From Candidatus Nanopelagicales bacterium (lineage in GTDB: Bacteria > Actinomycetota > Actinomycetes > S36-B12), in NCBI GenBank assembly GCA_030827125.1, contig JAURFD010000010.1:1-64000 (forward strand): a DNA stretch of 64,000 bases. The letters are read 5' to 3'. The position numbers and the translations under genes are program-made. The first letter of the stretch is position 1; every line of letters starts with the position of its first letter. Below the pieces are notes generated by a model, which saw nothing but the letters and a program-made list of their open reading frames with translations, had not been told where the DNA came from and ran no database searches. Shown here in pieces: positions 45,147 through 57,181 of the stretch.

Positions 45147-46048
45147 CCGCCTTCCCGGATGACCTGGTGAGTCCACCGCCGCGGCTGCGCGTGGGCATCG
45201 TGGGCAGTGGCCGGGTGGGAGCTGTCCTCGGCGCCGCGCTTCGACGGACTGGACACGACGTCACCGCGGTGTCCGCACGGAGCGACCTGTCTCGTGTCCG
45301 CGCAGAGGCATTGCTCCCCGGTGTGCCCATCGTCGCGCCCACGGAGGTGCCGGCCGGCGCCGATCTGGTGATGGTGGCGGTGCCCGACGATCACCTGGCG
45401 CGCGTCGTCAACGACCTGCGGCCAGTGGTCGCGGCAGGGCAGATCGTCATGCACGTCTCGGGACGTCACGGTCTGGATATCTTGGCACCGCTTGTGGGTG
45501 CGGTGCCGATTGCCGCTCACCCCGTCATGACGTTCACCGGGACCAGCCTGGACCTCGGCCGCCTCGAGGACTGTCCGTTCGGGGTGACCGCTTCCGATGC
45601 CGCCTACCCCATTGCCGCGGCGCTCGTCGTCGAGATGGGTGGCGACCCAATCCGCGTCGACGATGCTGAGCGCATCGCCTACCACGCGGCCCTGGCGCAC
45701 GGTGCGAACCACCTGGTCACGCTGGTCGCGCAGACCCTCGACCTCCTGGACGAGGCGGGCGTGGAGGACCCGGCCCGGATGGCTCGACCACTCCTCGCGG
45801 CGGCCTTGGACAATGCACTACGCGAAGGAGATCGTGCGTTGACGGGCCCGGTAGCGCGCGGCGATGTCGCGACCGTTCGCGCGCATCTGCAGCAGTTGAC
45901 CGATCCGGACCTCGCCGCGGCGTACCGGGCCATGGCACGAGCGACGGTGCGTCGCGCGGTAGCCTCCGGCATGCTCAGCCCGGCGGCCGCGGAGCCCCTC
46001 ATCGATCTCTTCGACACGCGCCTCCCTGACGAGGACGCCGCCGAGTGA
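45143..46048 (+). CDS. Rossmann-fold DUF2520 protein, candidate ketopantoate reductase-like enzyme
   Basis: A 301-residue NAD(P)-binding protein with GSGRVG at 21-26 and VMVAVPDDHLARVV, followed by a DUF2520 helical domain (AALAHGANHLVTLVAQTLDLL). It resembles 6-phosphogluconate dehydrogenase-type reductases. It overlaps panC by four bases, as does mycobacterial Rv3603c as I recall, which suggests a role in pantothenate synthesis, possibly ketopantoate reduction; this is inference. GTG 45143 is chosen for the four-base overlap; ATG 45128 is also in frame. Confidence 0.8.
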   Translation: MTAFPDDLVSPPPRLRVGIVGSGRVGAVLGAALRRTGHDVTAVSARSDLSRVRAEALLPGVPIVAPTEVPAGADLVMVAVPDDHLARVVNDLRPVVAAGQIVMHVSGRHGLDILAPLVGAVPIAAHPVMTFTGTSLDLGRLEDCPFGVTASDAAYPIAAALVVEMGGDPIRVDDAERIAYHAALAHGANHLVTLVAQTLDLLDEAGVEDPARMARPLLAAALDNALREGDRALTGPVARGDVATVRAHLQQLTDPDLAAAYRAMARATVRRAVASGMLSPAAAEPLIDLFDTRLPDEDAAE

Positions 46049-46893
46049 TCAGCGTTGTTACGACGAAGGTCGAGGTCCTTGGTCTGCTCCCCATCGCCGG
46101 TCGTACCGCCGTGGTGCCGACGATGGGGGCCTTGCATCGGGGCCATGCTGCCCTGATCGAGGGTGCGCGGGACGCAGTCGGATCGCAGGGCCGCGTCATC
46201 GTCACGGTGTTCGTCAACCCCACGCAGTTCGGGGAGGGCGAAGACTTCGAGCGGTATCCACGAACACTTGAGTCCGACTTGCGCATGGCGGAAAGCGCCG
46301 GTGCTGATGTCGTCTGGGCGCCGACGACCGATGAGGTCTATGACACCGACGGTGTCGCGGCAGCCATCACCGTGGATCCCGGACCCCTCGGCACACAACT
46401 GGAAGGTGCGAGTCGGCCTGGGCACTTCGCCGGGGTCCTCACGGTCGTCGCCAAACTGCTCCTCGTGACTCGCGCGGACGTGGCTTACTTCGGTGAGAAG
46501 GACTACCAGCAACTCACGTTGATTCGCGCGATGGCCACGGCTCTGGATCTGCCTGTCGAGATCGTCGGCCTCCCGACCGTGCGCGATGACGATGGCCTGG
46601 CCCTGAGTAGTCGCAATCGCTACCTCAGTGCTGAACAGCGCGTGCTGGCAAGTCGTATTCCCACGGCGATGGAGTCGGGCACACGGGCCGCAACGCATGG
46701 TGCGGAGGCGGTGATCGACGCGGTCACGGCAGCCCTGGACGATCCCGGTCTTGATATCGACTACATCGAGGTACGTGACACCGACCTGTCGCCCGCCCCA
46801 CCGTTTGGGGCCGCGCGACTGCTCCTCGCGGTACGTGTTGGTGACACCCGCCTCATCGACAACGTCGCGATCACCCTGGGCGGGGCTTCGTGA
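46045..46893 (+). CDS. panC: pantothenate synthetase
   Basis: A 282-residue enzyme joining pantoate and beta-alanine with ATP. It shows VPTMGALHRGH at 24-34, FVNPTQFGEGEDFERYPR, YFGEKDYQQL and LSSRNRYLS. Start and stop overlap neighbours by four bases. panD, which supplies beta-alanine and usually follows panC in this block, is absent here. Confidence 0.95.
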   Translation: MISVVTTKVEVLGLLPIAGRTAVVPTMGALHRGHAALIEGARDAVGSQGRVIVTVFVNPTQFGEGEDFERYPRTLESDLRMAESAGADVVWAPTTDEVYDTDGVAAAITVDPGPLGTQLEGASRPGHFAGVLTVVAKLLLVTRADVAYFGEKDYQQLTLIRAMATALDLPVEIVGLPTVRDDDGLALSSRNRYLSAEQRVLASRIPTAMESGTRAATHGAEAVIDAVTAALDDPGLDIDYIEVRDTDLSPAPPFGAARLLLAVRVGDTRLIDNVAITLGGAS

Positions 46894-48527
46894 CGACACT
46901 GCGCGCGCCGGCTCCCGGGTGGTCGGTCGAAGCCGATGCCGTCATCGTGGGATCCGGGGTCGCCGGGTTGACCGCCGCACTTCATGTACGTCGTACCGGT
47001 CGACGTGTCGTCCTCGTCACGAAGAGCAAGGTCGAGGAGGGCTCGACGCGATGGGCGCAGGGCGGGATCGCCGCCGCGCTCGCCGAGGATGACTCTCCGG
47101 AGGAGCATCTGCGCGACACTCTCGTGGCCGGCGCTGGACTCTGCGACGTCGCTGCCGTCAGGGCGCTCGTCACCGAGGGCCCTGATGCCGTGCGCGCCCT
47201 TATCGCCTGGGGTGCCGCCTTCGATCGGGATCTCACCGGCGCCCTGAGCCTCACGCGCGAAGGCGGCCACCTCCGCGACCGCATCGCGCACGCGGGTGGC
47301 GACGCGACCGGAGCGGAGGTTTCGCGCGCCCTTGTCGCCGCCGTCGCTCAGGACCCCGGGATCGAGTTGATCGAGGACGCGCTGGCCCTTGACCTGCTGC
47401 GCGACGACACCGGCGCCGCCCAGGGGGTATCGCTGCACGTCATGGGCCAGGGCACCCGCGATGGCGTCGGCGCGGCACTGGCACCCGTCGTCATCTTGGC
47501 TACGGGCGGTTTCGGTCAGGTCTTCGCGCAGACGACCAATCCCGCGGTGGCCACCGGTGATGGCGTGGCGCTGGCCCTGCGTGCGGGGGCGGAAGTCGCG
47601 GACCTGGAGTTCGTGCAGTTCCATCCGACCGTGCTCTGGCTGGGACCTGAGGCGCGTGGGCAGCAGCCGCTCGTCTCCGAAGCGGTGCGCGGCGAGGGCG
47701 CCCTCCTCCGGGATCTCGACGGGGACCGCTTCATGGTCGACGTTCATCCCCTCGCCGAACTTGCCCCGCGGGATGTCGTTTCTCGGGCAATCAAGCGACG
47801 CATGATGGAGACGGGCGCACCGCACGTGTGGCTCGATGGGCGTGACTTCGGTCATGAGGTCTGGCAGGCACGATTCCCAACCATCCTGGCCAGCTGTCGA
47901 CATCACGGCATCGATCCGGTGACCGAGCTCATCCCCGTCGCGCCCGCCTCCCACTATGTCTCGGGAGGCGTGCTCACGGATCTCGATGGCCGCGCATCGA
48001 TTCAGGGATTGTTTGCGTGCGGCGAGGTCGCGTGTACCGGAGTTCATGGGGCCAATCGACTGGCAAGCAACTCTCTCCTCGAAGGGTTGGTCTTCGCGGC
48101 ACGCATCGGTCGCGTCCTCGAGCGGGAGACCTTCGAGGTGCGCCCTGTCAACGTGAGCGCGCAGCCGGGTCGACTTATTGCGCAGGCCGACCTCAGGACC
48201 ATCCAGCAAACGATGACGGACGAAGCGAGTGTCATTCGTAGTGCAGACTCGCTGGCCCGTGCCCGGACCGTGCTGGACGAGCTGCCCGATTCGGGGCAGC
48301 CGAGCACGGAGGACTGGGAGACGACGAACCTGCACGCGGTGGCGCGGGTTCTGCTTGACCAGGCGCTGGTGCGCGAGGAGACGCGTGGCTCCCACTGGCG
48401 CGAAGACTTCCCCGAACGCAACGACGAACGATGGCGGGTCCGCCTGGTCTCGCGGCTCACCCCCGAAGGCGATGTCGTCGTCCGTCGTGAGACGGTGACG
48501 GGCGGAGGACATGACGATGCCCAGTAG
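46890..48527 (+). CDS. nadB: L-aspartate oxidase
   Basis: A 545-residue flavoprotein oxidising aspartate to iminoaspartate for NAD synthesis. It has the FAD motif GSGVAG at 21-26, STRWAQGGIAAAL, FVQFHPT and HYVSGGVLTDLDGRAS. It overlaps panC by four bases and nadC by about eleven. nadA, the usual partner, is not in the window. Confidence 0.94.
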   Translation: MTTLRAPAPGWSVEADAVIVGSGVAGLTAALHVRRTGRRVVLVTKSKVEEGSTRWAQGGIAAALAEDDSPEEHLRDTLVAGAGLCDVAAVRALVTEGPDAVRALIAWGAAFDRDLTGALSLTREGGHLRDRIAHAGGDATGAEVSRALVAAVAQDPGIELIEDALALDLLRDDTGAAQGVSLHVMGQGTRDGVGAALAPVVILATGGFGQVFAQTTNPAVATGDGVALALRAGAEVADLEFVQFHPTVLWLGPEARGQQPLVSEAVRGEGALLRDLDGDRFMVDVHPLAELAPRDVVSRAIKRRMMETGAPHVWLDGRDFGHEVWQARFPTILASCRHHGIDPVTELIPVAPASHYVSGGVLTDLDGRASIQGLFACGEVACTGVHGANRLASNSLLEGLVFAARIGRVLERETFEVRPVNVSAQPGRLIAQADLRTIQQTMTDEASVIRSADSLARARTVLDELPDSGQPSTEDWETTNLHAVARVLLDQALVREETRGSHWREDFPERNDERWRVRLVSRLTPEGDVVVRRETVTGGGHDDAQ

Positions 48528-49410
48528 CCCCACGTCGGAGATGACGTCGCTGTTGAGCGAGGCCGGTCTCGATGTCGGCGCGGTGACCGACCTGGTGGAC
48601 CGTGCCCTGGCCGAAGACCTCGACGGTGGCGTGGACGTGACGTCTGCGGCCACCGTCCCGCCGGAGCAGCGCGGTGAACTTGACCTCGTCGCCCGGGCCG
48701 GCGGCGTTGCCGCCGGCATCCCGGTCGCAGCCCTCGTCTTCGATCGGGCCAGCGAAGGGCGGGTCACGGTGAGCCTTCGCTGCGCCGATGGTGCAGCCGT
48801 GGTCCCCGGTGATGTGCTTCTGGCCGCCACGGGTCCGGTGCGCGACCTCCTCCTTGCCGAGCGGACCGCGCTGAATCTGCTCTGTCACCTCTCGGGCATC
48901 GCGACCGCCACGCGCGCCTGGGTGGAGGCCCTCGGGACCACCGCCACGAAGGTTCGGGACACGCGCAAGACGACACCGGGGCTGCGCAAACTCGAGAAGT
49001 ACGCCGTGCGATGTGGTGGTGGCGTCAACCACCGGATGTCGCTCAGCGACGCCGCTCTGGTCAAGGACAACCATGTTGTCGCTGCGGGGGGAGTCGCACA
49101 GGCTTTCCGCGCGGTGCGCGCCTTGGACCCCGACATTCCCCTCGAGGTCGAGGTGGATTCGCTGGACCAGCTCGACGAGGTCCTCCGGGCCGGTGCCGAC
49201 CTCGTCCTGCTCGACAATTTCACCCCCGAGCAGATGTCCGAGGCGGTACGTCGTACGGCGGGCCGCGCTCGACTCGAAGCCTCGGGTGGTCTCACATTGG
49301 AGTCGGCGCGGGCCGTGGGGCAGACAGGCGTCGACTTCGTGGCCGTTGGGGCCCTCACCCACTCCGCTCCGATTCTCGACATCGGTGCTGACCTTCGGGA
49401 GTCATCGTGA
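48517..49410 (+). CDS. nadC: nicotinate-nucleotide pyrophosphorylase (carboxylating)
   Basis: About 297 residues. It converts quinolinate and PRPP to nicotinate mononucleotide. Marks: ALAEDLDGGVDVTS, RDTRKTTPGLRKLEKYAV, GGGVNHRMSLSD and LVKDNH. ATG 48517 sits eight bases after GGAGG; ATG 48511 is only two bases from it, so the second is preferred. Its end overlaps coaX. Confidence 0.93.
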   Translation: MPSSPTSEMTSLLSEAGLDVGAVTDLVDRALAEDLDGGVDVTSAATVPPEQRGELDLVARAGGVAAGIPVAALVFDRASEGRVTVSLRCADGAAVVPGDVLLAATGPVRDLLLAERTALNLLCHLSGIATATRAWVEALGTTATKVRDTRKTTPGLRKLEKYAVRCGGGVNHRMSLSDAALVKDNHVVAAGGVAQAFRAVRALDPDIPLEVEVDSLDQLDEVLRAGADLVLLDNFTPEQMSEAVRRTAGRARLEASGGLTLESARAVGQTGVDFVAVGALTHSAPILDIGADLRESS

Positions 49411-50168
49411 CCCTTCTCGCCATAGACATCGGCAACACCAACACGGTGCTGGGCATGTTCGACGGCGCCAACCTCGTGCGGTCGTGGCGTGTGACGACGC
49501 ACCCGCGGGCTACTGCCGATGAGATTGCGTTGACCTTCCACGGTCTGCTTGAGGGTTGCGATCCGGTAACCGGCATTGCGATGTGCTCGACGGTCCCCTC
49601 GGTACTGCGGGAAATGCGCACGATGCTCGACCGCTATTTCGACGACCTCCCCAAGGTAATCGTCGAGCCGGGGACAAAGACCGGCGTGCCCATCCTCACT
49701 GACAATCCGCGAGAGGTGGGGGCGGATCGCATCGTCAACACGATGGCGGCCTTCCACCTCTACGGTGGCCCGTCCATCGTGGTCGACTTCGGCACGTCGA
49801 CGAATCTGGACTGCGTGTCCGCGAACGGCGAGTTCCTCGGCGGGGCGCTCGCCCCCGGGATTGAGATCTCCCTCGACGCTCTCGCGTCGCGTGCGGCACA
49901 ACTGCGCAAGGTCGAGCTCGTCCCGCCGCGGTCGGTGATCGGCAAGAACACGGTGGAGGCGCTGCAGTCCGGGGCGCTCTACGGATTTGCGGGCCAGGTG
50001 GATGGATTGGTGCGCCGGCTAAACGTGGAGTTGGGCGGCGTGAAGGCGGTTATCGCGACTGGCGGGCTCGCCCCCATCGTTGTCCCAGAGTCCGAGACGA
50101 TCACCGATCATGACCCGGACCTCACCCTCGTGGGGCTGCGCCTGGTGTACGAGCGGAACGTCCCCTGA
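49407..50168 (+). CDS. coaX: type III pantothenate kinase
   Basis: A 253-residue ASKHA-fold kinase, first enzyme of CoA synthesis. It shows the phosphate loop DIGNTNT at 7-13, GADRIVNTMAA, VVDFGTSTNLDCV and GGALAPGIEIS. GTG start overlaps nadC. Together with panC it links pantothenate and CoA synthesis, here interrupted by nadB-nadC. Confidence 0.94.
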   Translation: MTLLAIDIGNTNTVLGMFDGANLVRSWRVTTHPRATADEIALTFHGLLEGCDPVTGIAMCSTVPSVLREMRTMLDRYFDDLPKVIVEPGTKTGVPILTDNPREVGADRIVNTMAAFHLYGGPSIVVDFGTSTNLDCVSANGEFLGGALAPGIEISLDALASRAAQLRKVELVPPRSVIGKNTVEALQSGALYGFAGQVDGLVRRLNVELGGVKAVIATGGLAPIVVPESETITDHDPDLTLVGLRLVYERNVP

Positions 50169-50190
50169 TGGTCGGGCAGAAGTGCGCGAC

Positions 50191-50196
50191 TACCCT
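50191..50196 (+). promoter_or_regulatory. -10 box, leaderless type, for lysS
   Basis: TACCCT, eight bases, GTG at 50205, without a ribosome binding site. Confidence 0.45.
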
Positions 50197-50204
50197 TGCC
50201 TCCC

Positions 50205-51704
50205 GTGACGGAGGAATTGCAGGACGATCTACCCGAGCAGATGCGGATTCGCCGGGAGAAGCGTGATCGACTGCTGGAAATGGGTCAGCACCCTTATCCC
50301 GTGCGCCTGCCCCTGACACACACCATCGCGCAGATTCGCGCGGCGCACGAGGGGCTCGAACCCGATGTGACCACGGGGGAGTTGGTGGGCATCGCGGGGC
50401 GTGTCATCTTCCTGCGCAACACCGGCAAACTGTGCTTCGCCACGCTGCGTGCCGGGGACGGGACCGAGATCCAAGCGATGGTCTCGCTCGCCTCGGTGGG
50501 CGAGGAGGCACTCGAGGACTTCAAACGCTTAGTCGACCTCGGGGACCATCTCTTCGTCCACGGTGAGGTGATCACGTCGCGCAGGGGTGAACTGTCGGTC
50601 ATGGCTGACGAATGGCGTATGGCGAGCAAGTCGCTGCGACCACTCCCGGTCGCCCATAAGCCACTCAGTGAAGAGACGCGTGTGCGGCAACGCTATGTGG
50701 ATCTCATCGTCCGGCCCGAGGCGCGAGAGATGGCGCGAATTCGGGTCCTCGTCCTGGCGAGCATCAGGCGCAGCCTGGCCAAGCGCGGATACCTGGAGAT
50801 CGAGACGCCGCTCCTGCAGACGCAGCAGGGTGGAGCGACAGCGCGCCCGTTCATCACGCACTCCCACGCCTTTGACCTTGACCTCTACCTGCGCATTGCG
50901 CCAGAGCTCTTCCTCAAGCGCGCCCTCGTCGGTGGACTCGAGCGTGTCTTCGAGGTCAATCGCAACTTCCGCAACGAAGGGGCGGACTCGACCCACTCAC
51001 CGGAGTACGTCGCCCTTGAGTTCTATGCGGCGTACGAGGACTACCGGGATGTCGCGCGGACAACGCGCGAGATCATTCAGGCGGCGGCGGTCGCGGCCAC
51101 GGGGAGCATGGTGGTCACCCACGCCGACGGCAGCGTTCACGATCTGTCCGGCGAGTGGCCCGAGATCGATCTGTTTGAGGCTGTCTCCGCCGCGGTGGGC
51201 CGCGACATCACGCCCGCCACGCCGCTAGAAGAACTCGATGCGCTGGTGCGCGCGGCAGGGATTGAGCCGGCTCCCACCTGGATTGCGGGCAAGTACGTCG
51301 AGGAACTCCTCGAGCACTACGTCGTTCCCGGCTTCACCGGCCCCACCTTTGTCATGAACTATCCGGAGGACACGTCGCCGTTGACGCGCCAACACCCGGA
51401 TCGTCCCGGCGTGGTCGAGAAGTGGGATCTCTACATCAACGGATACGAGCAGGCGACGGGTTATTCGGAGTTGGCCGATCCGGTGATTCAGCGCGAGCGC
51501 CTCGTCGCTCAGGCGGAGTTGGCTGACCGCGGTGATGACGAGGCGATGCCGGTGGATGAGGACTTCCTGCGGGCCCTGGAGATCGGCATGCCTCCCGCCG
51601 GCGGCGTCGGTGTCGGCGTTGATCGACTGCTGATGTCTCTGACCGGACTCGGAATCCGCGAGACGATCCTTTTCCCGCTCGTGAAGCCGGAGGCCCGCGG
51701 GTGA
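50205..51704 (+). CDS. lysS: lysyl-tRNA synthetase, class II
   Basis: About 499 residues. An N-terminal OB anticodon-binding domain (residues about 50-160) precedes the class II core with motif 2 [11 protein letters not shown] and motif 3 [14 protein letters not shown]. It charges tRNA(Lys). The open frame begins at TTG 50196; GTG 50205 is chosen because it is the better start codon and lies eight bases from a TACCCT box. The GNAT gene overlaps its stop by four bases. Confidence 0.95.
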   Translation: MTEELQDDLPEQMRIRREKRDRLLEMGQHPYPVRLPLTHTIAQIRAAHEGLEPDVTTGELVGIAGRVIFLRNTGKLCFATLRAGDGTEIQAMVSLASVGEEALEDFKRLVDLGDHLFVHGEVITSRRGELSVMADEWRMASKSLRPLPVAHKPLSEETRVRQRYVDLIVRPEAREMARIRVLVLASIRRSLAKRGYLEIETPLLQTQQGGATARPFITHSHAFDLDLYLRIAPELFLKRALVGGLERVFEVNRNFRNEGADSTHSPEYVALEFYAAYEDYRDVARTTREIIQAAAVAATGSMVVTHADGSVHDLSGEWPEIDLFEAVSAAVGRDITPATPLEELDALVRAAGIEPAPTWIAGKYVEELLEHYVVPGFTGPTFVMNYPEDTSPLTRQHPDRPGVVEKWDLYINGYEQATGYSELADPVIQRERLVAQAELADRGDDEAMPVDEDFLRALEIGMPPAGGVGVGVDRLLMSLTGLGIRETILFPLVKPEARG

Positions 51705-52201
51705 GCGGTCACATCCGGCCGGCCCGGACGCCCGATGTCGCCGCGATCCATGACCTCATCGCGGCGTACACCGAGGATCGCCGGATGCTGGCCAAAGCCA
51801 TGGTCACGCTCTATGAGGACGTGCAGGAGTTCGTTGTCGTCGAGCGAGACGACACGATCGTCGCCTGCGGCGCTCTTCACGTGATGTGGGAGGACCTCGC
51901 GGAGGTGCGCTCGCTCGCGGTCCACCCCGATGCTGTTCGCGAAGGTCTGGGTTCCCAGGTCTTGCAGGTGCTGCTTGGTCGCGCCCGAGCCCTGGGCATC
52001 GAGCGTGTCTTCTGTCTCACCTTCGAGACAGATTTCTTCGGTCGCTACGGCTTCAAGGAGTTTGAGGGCACCCCGGTTGAGCACGAGGTGTTCGAACAAC
52101 TGCTGCAGAGTTTCGACGAGGGTGTCGCGGAGTTCTTGGATCTGGAGCGGGTCAAGCCGAATACCCTCGGCAACCGTCGAATGCTTATGCTCCTGCGGTG
52201 A
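51701..52201 (+). CDS. amino-acid N-acetyltransferase (stand-alone N-acetylglutamate synthase type)
   Basis: A 166-residue GNAT protein with acetyl-CoA site [14 protein letters not shown] and C-terminal [11 protein letters not shown]. Length and sequence resemble the short actinobacterial N-acetylglutamate synthase (Rv2747 type), which starts arginine synthesis without an ArgA kinase-like domain. It overlaps lysS and the amidase by four bases each. Confidence 0.82.
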   Translation: MSGHIRPARTPDVAAIHDLIAAYTEDRRMLAKAMVTLYEDVQEFVVVERDDTIVACGALHVMWEDLAEVRSLAVHPDAVREGLGSQVLQVLLGRARALGIERVFCLTFETDFFGRYGFKEFEGTPVEHEVFEQLLQSFDEGVAEFLDLERVKPNTLGNRRMLMLLR

Positions 52202-52962
52202 AGAGAGCACTGTTCCTCGCCAGCGGTCTCGCGGCAATCGGACTGACCGTGGGAATGCTGACCTCACCGGCTTCGGGCGCCCCCGTGACCGATGGCCCGC
52301 TCAGCGGCGTCGTCATTGCCCTCGATGCCGGGCATCAACTCGGCAACTCAAATCCAGAGTTCTTCGATGAGCTGTCGCGTACCCACTTCAACGGCGTCGA
52401 GACGAAGTCGTGCAACACCACCGGCACGGCGACGAACGGCGGCTATCCCGAGGCGACCTTCAACTGGAAGGTGACCAAGCAGGTCAAGAAGCGTCTGCGG
52501 GCACTGGGCGCCACCGTGAAGATGACTCGACACTCCAACTCGTATTCCAAGTGGGGACCGTGTGTCGACAAGCGCGGCAGTTTCGGGCAAAAGGTCGGCG
52601 CTGACCTCATGCTGAGCGTTCATGCTGACGGGGCGGCGTCGTCCGGGTATGGCTTCTATGTCATGGCTCCGGCGGTGGTGCCCGGGTGGACCGATGACAT
52701 TGCCAAGGCATCCGGACGGGCGGCCAAACGATTCGTCTCGGCGATGGCGGCCGCGGGTGCGCCCCGCTCGACGTACATCTCCGGGCAGATCCTGGTCACG
52801 AGCAGCATCTCGACGCTCAATTTCTCCGACGTGCCGGTCCTGCTGCTGGAGTCAGGCAATATGCGCAATGCCAGTGATGCCGCCCGCATGACCTCCCGAT
52901 CCGGGCAGGCCCAGTACGCCGACTGGATTGTGGCCGGCGTCCGAGCAGCCGTGAAGCGGTAG
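52198..52962 (+). CDS. exported N-acetylmuramoyl-L-alanine amidase (Ami1/Rv3717-like)
   Basis: A 254-residue Amidase_3 enzyme with a signal peptide (1-28, ending SPASGA). Zinc ligands are His46 (DAGHQ), Glu85 (YPEATF) and His142 (SVHADG); the catalytic Glu218 is in LLLESGNMRN. Cys72 and Cys122 fit the disulfide of mycobacterial Ami1. It cuts the amide between muramic acid and the stem peptide. GTG start overlaps the GNAT stop. Confidence 0.9.
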   Translation: MKRALFLASGLAAIGLTVGMLTSPASGAPVTDGPLSGVVIALDAGHQLGNSNPEFFDELSRTHFNGVETKSCNTTGTATNGGYPEATFNWKVTKQVKKRLRALGATVKMTRHSNSYSKWGPCVDKRGSFGQKVGADLMLSVHADGAASSGYGFYVMAPAVVPGWTDDIAKASGRAAKRFVSAMAAAGAPRSTYISGQILVTSSISTLNFSDVPVLLLESGNMRNASDAARMTSRSGQAQYADWIVAGVRAAVKR

Positions 52963-52968
52963 CGATCC

Positions 52969-53034
52969 GGGAACAAAAAGCGAGTCCCTCGGCGTTGGTT
53001 CCCTCTACGAGGGAAATGACCCCCTCCACGAGGG
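52969..53034. promoter_or_regulatory. cluster of inverted repeats between the amidase gene and clpC
   Basis: TTCCCTC-tac-GAGGGAA at 52999-53015 and CCCTC-cac-GAGGG at 53022-53034 are tandem stems sharing the same core; CGAG-tcc-CTCG at 52981-52991 is a third. GGGAAC at 52969 can also pair with GTTCCC at 52998. They may end amidase transcription or bind a clpC regulator. The rest of the gap to 53155 holds a possible -10 (TAGCAT near 53073) and the clpC ribosome binding site. Confidence 0.45.
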
Positions 53035-53155
53035 AATCGGGCGCGAACAGGTGCTCCGGAGCCCTCGGTACTAGCATCGAACCAGTCCGGTCCGGCGTGC
53101 GTCGGAGCCGTGAGGCACGCCGTTGCCCCGCGGGGGCGAGTGAGGAGAGTTGAGC

Positions 53156-55675
<2,520 letters not shown>

Positions 55676-55692
55676 CGCGATAGGGGTCGCAG

Positions 55693-56175
55693 GTGCCGAA
55701 CGGTCCCCTGATTCCCGGACTTCGCGAGTACGACGCGCCACGGCGTCGACGCGCCCGGGGGTTTTGGCTTGGGCTGGTCGGCGTCGTTGCGGTCCTCGCT
55801 GCCCTCGTGGTGGTCGGGGGGTTGGTCGCGGGGATCGGCCCGTTGCGAGCGTTGGGGACGTCCGAAGCACCGCTGACACCGGTGGCGTGGCGCGCAACCG
55901 ATCAGCCCAACGTGATCCAGGTGTCCGTAGGGCTGCCGGACTCCGGCCTGTGCACCGGCGACGAGGTCGTCGTTCGAGCACTCGAGCATCCGGACATCGT
56001 GGAGATCTCAGCGGCACGCACCTCACCTCGCGGCTCGGAGGAGTGCGCGGGTATCGGGATCGCTGGCGATTCCACGTGGATCGATCTTGTCCTCGACCAG
56101 CCGATGGGTGCGCGGATGGCGATCCGTCAAGATGACCGGGTTCCGCTCACGGCCGATCAGGCTGCCACGCCGTAG
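55693..56175 (+). CDS. membrane-anchored hypothetical protein
   Basis: A 160-residue protein with a basic N-terminus (RRRRARGF), one membrane segment at about 27-48 and an extracytoplasmic C-terminal domain with two cysteines (about 85 and 122) that could form a disulfide. I do not recognise the family. GTG start with AGGGG seven bases upstream, 17 bases after clpC; its stop abuts the convergent mutY stop. Confidence 0.7.
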   Translation: MPNGPLIPGLREYDAPRRRRARGFWLGLVGVVAVLAALVVVGGLVAGIGPLRALGTSEAPLTPVAWRATDQPNVIQVSVGLPDSGLCTGDEVVVRALEHPDIVEISAARTSPRGSEECAGIGIAGDSTWIDLVLDQPMGARMAIRQDDRVPLTADQAATP

Positions 56176-57132
56176 CTAGCCGGACTCGTCCGGTAGTGCC
56201 CATCGCCCGCGGGAGGCGGGGACGACCAGCCCGTCGGCGACCAACCCGTCCAGGGCTCGGGCGCGCTGAGCGGGCTCCGGCCAAGCCAGGTCCAGCCGTT
56301 GTGCCGTGACCGGACCGTCGGATTGCCGCAGAACCGTCAGCAGGGCACCCCGGGCCTGACGGTCCGAGCCCTCGTAGCGCGGCTGACGTCGCGCCGGAGT
56401 GCCTGCCGGGTAGCCCAAGGCTCGCCATCGACAACTCGAGGACACCGGGCACTCGGCACACAGGGGGTTGCGCGCTGTACAGACGAGGGCCCCCAGTTCC
56501 ATGACCGCGGCCATCCAGGCGGCGCCGTGGCGTCGTGGGAGGACGTCGTAGGCATGGGAGCGCTCGGCTGCCGTGATGGAAGGGGCTGGGCCCGCCTGAC
56601 CGAGGTCGTGTCGGGCGAGGACCCGCCGGACGTTGGTGTCGAGGGCGAGGGCGGGTTGATCGAACGCGAAGGCCAAGATCGCCCCGGCGGTGTATTCCCC
56701 GATCCCGGGGAGGGCGCGTAGCGACTCTGGATTGTTGGGCACCCGGCCCCCGTGGGACCGCGTGATCTCGCCCGCGGCGGCATGCAAACGCACGGCGCGC
56801 CGTGGATAGCCCAGGCGTCCCCACGCCCGGAGCGCGGCCGCGGCGGGCTCGGCGGCGAGGAGATCCGGGCTCGGCCAGCGGTCCCACCATTGGCGCCAGA
56901 TCGGCAGCACTCGGTCCACCGGCGTCTGCTGAAGCATGAATTCCGACACCAAAACCCCCCAGGGTCGGCCCGGTCCGGACAGTTCCCGCCAGGGCAAAGA
57001 TCGACCTAGGTGGGTGAACCATCGACGAATATCGGCACTTTTGTTCCCCAGGTGGGGCGACTCTTCCGCCGTAGTCGCTGTCTTTGGCCGCTCAGGGAGG
57101 AGAGGCGATTGTCCCACCCGCGTCGTTGCCAT
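56176..57132 (-). CDS. mutY: A/G-specific adenine glycosylase
   Basis: A 318-residue helix-hairpin-helix glycosylase removing adenine mispaired with 8-oxoguanine. Glu64 in SEFMLQQTPV and Asp165 in DTNVRRVLAR are the catalytic acids; the hairpin is LPGIGEYTAGAI; the 4Fe-4S loop is Cys218, Cys225, Cys228 and Cys234. The C-terminal Nudix-like 8-oxoG recognition domain of E. coli MutY is much reduced, as is common in actinobacteria. ATG 57132 is likely, though a start nearer to RRWF is possible. Confidence 0.9.
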   Translation of the reverse strand: MATTRVGQSPLLPERPKTATTAEESPHLGNKSADIRRWFTHLGRSLPWRELSGPGRPWGVLVSEFMLQQTPVDRVLPIWRQWWDRWPSPDLLAAEPAAAALRAWGRLGYPRRAVRLHAAAGEITRSHGGRVPNNPESLRALPGIGEYTAGAILAFAFDQPALALDTNVRRVLARHDLGQAGPAPSITAAERSHAYDVLPRRHGAAWMAAVMELGALVCTARNPLCAECPVSSSCRWRALGYPAGTPARRQPRYEGSDRQARGALLTVLRQSDGPVTAQRLDLAWPEPAQRARALDGLVADGLVVPASRGRWALPDESG

Positions 57133-57167
57133 GTCCCGATGCTGCCATGCCCGGCCCGCGGAGGGAG

Positions 57168-57173
57168 TACGGT
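57168..57173 (+). promoter_or_regulatory. -10 box, leaderless type, for the secreted protein at 57182
   Basis: TACGGT, eight bases, GTG at 57182. It overlaps the divergent upstream region of mutY. Confidence 0.45.
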
Positions 57174-57181
57174 GCTGACCC

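Noticed and set aside
46761-48830. 689-codon open frame on the minus strand opposite panC, nadB and nadC
   Set aside because: Composition is arginine/glycine/aspartate-rich with no domain, and three firm genes lie on the plus strand; it is a shadow frame typical of high-GC DNA.
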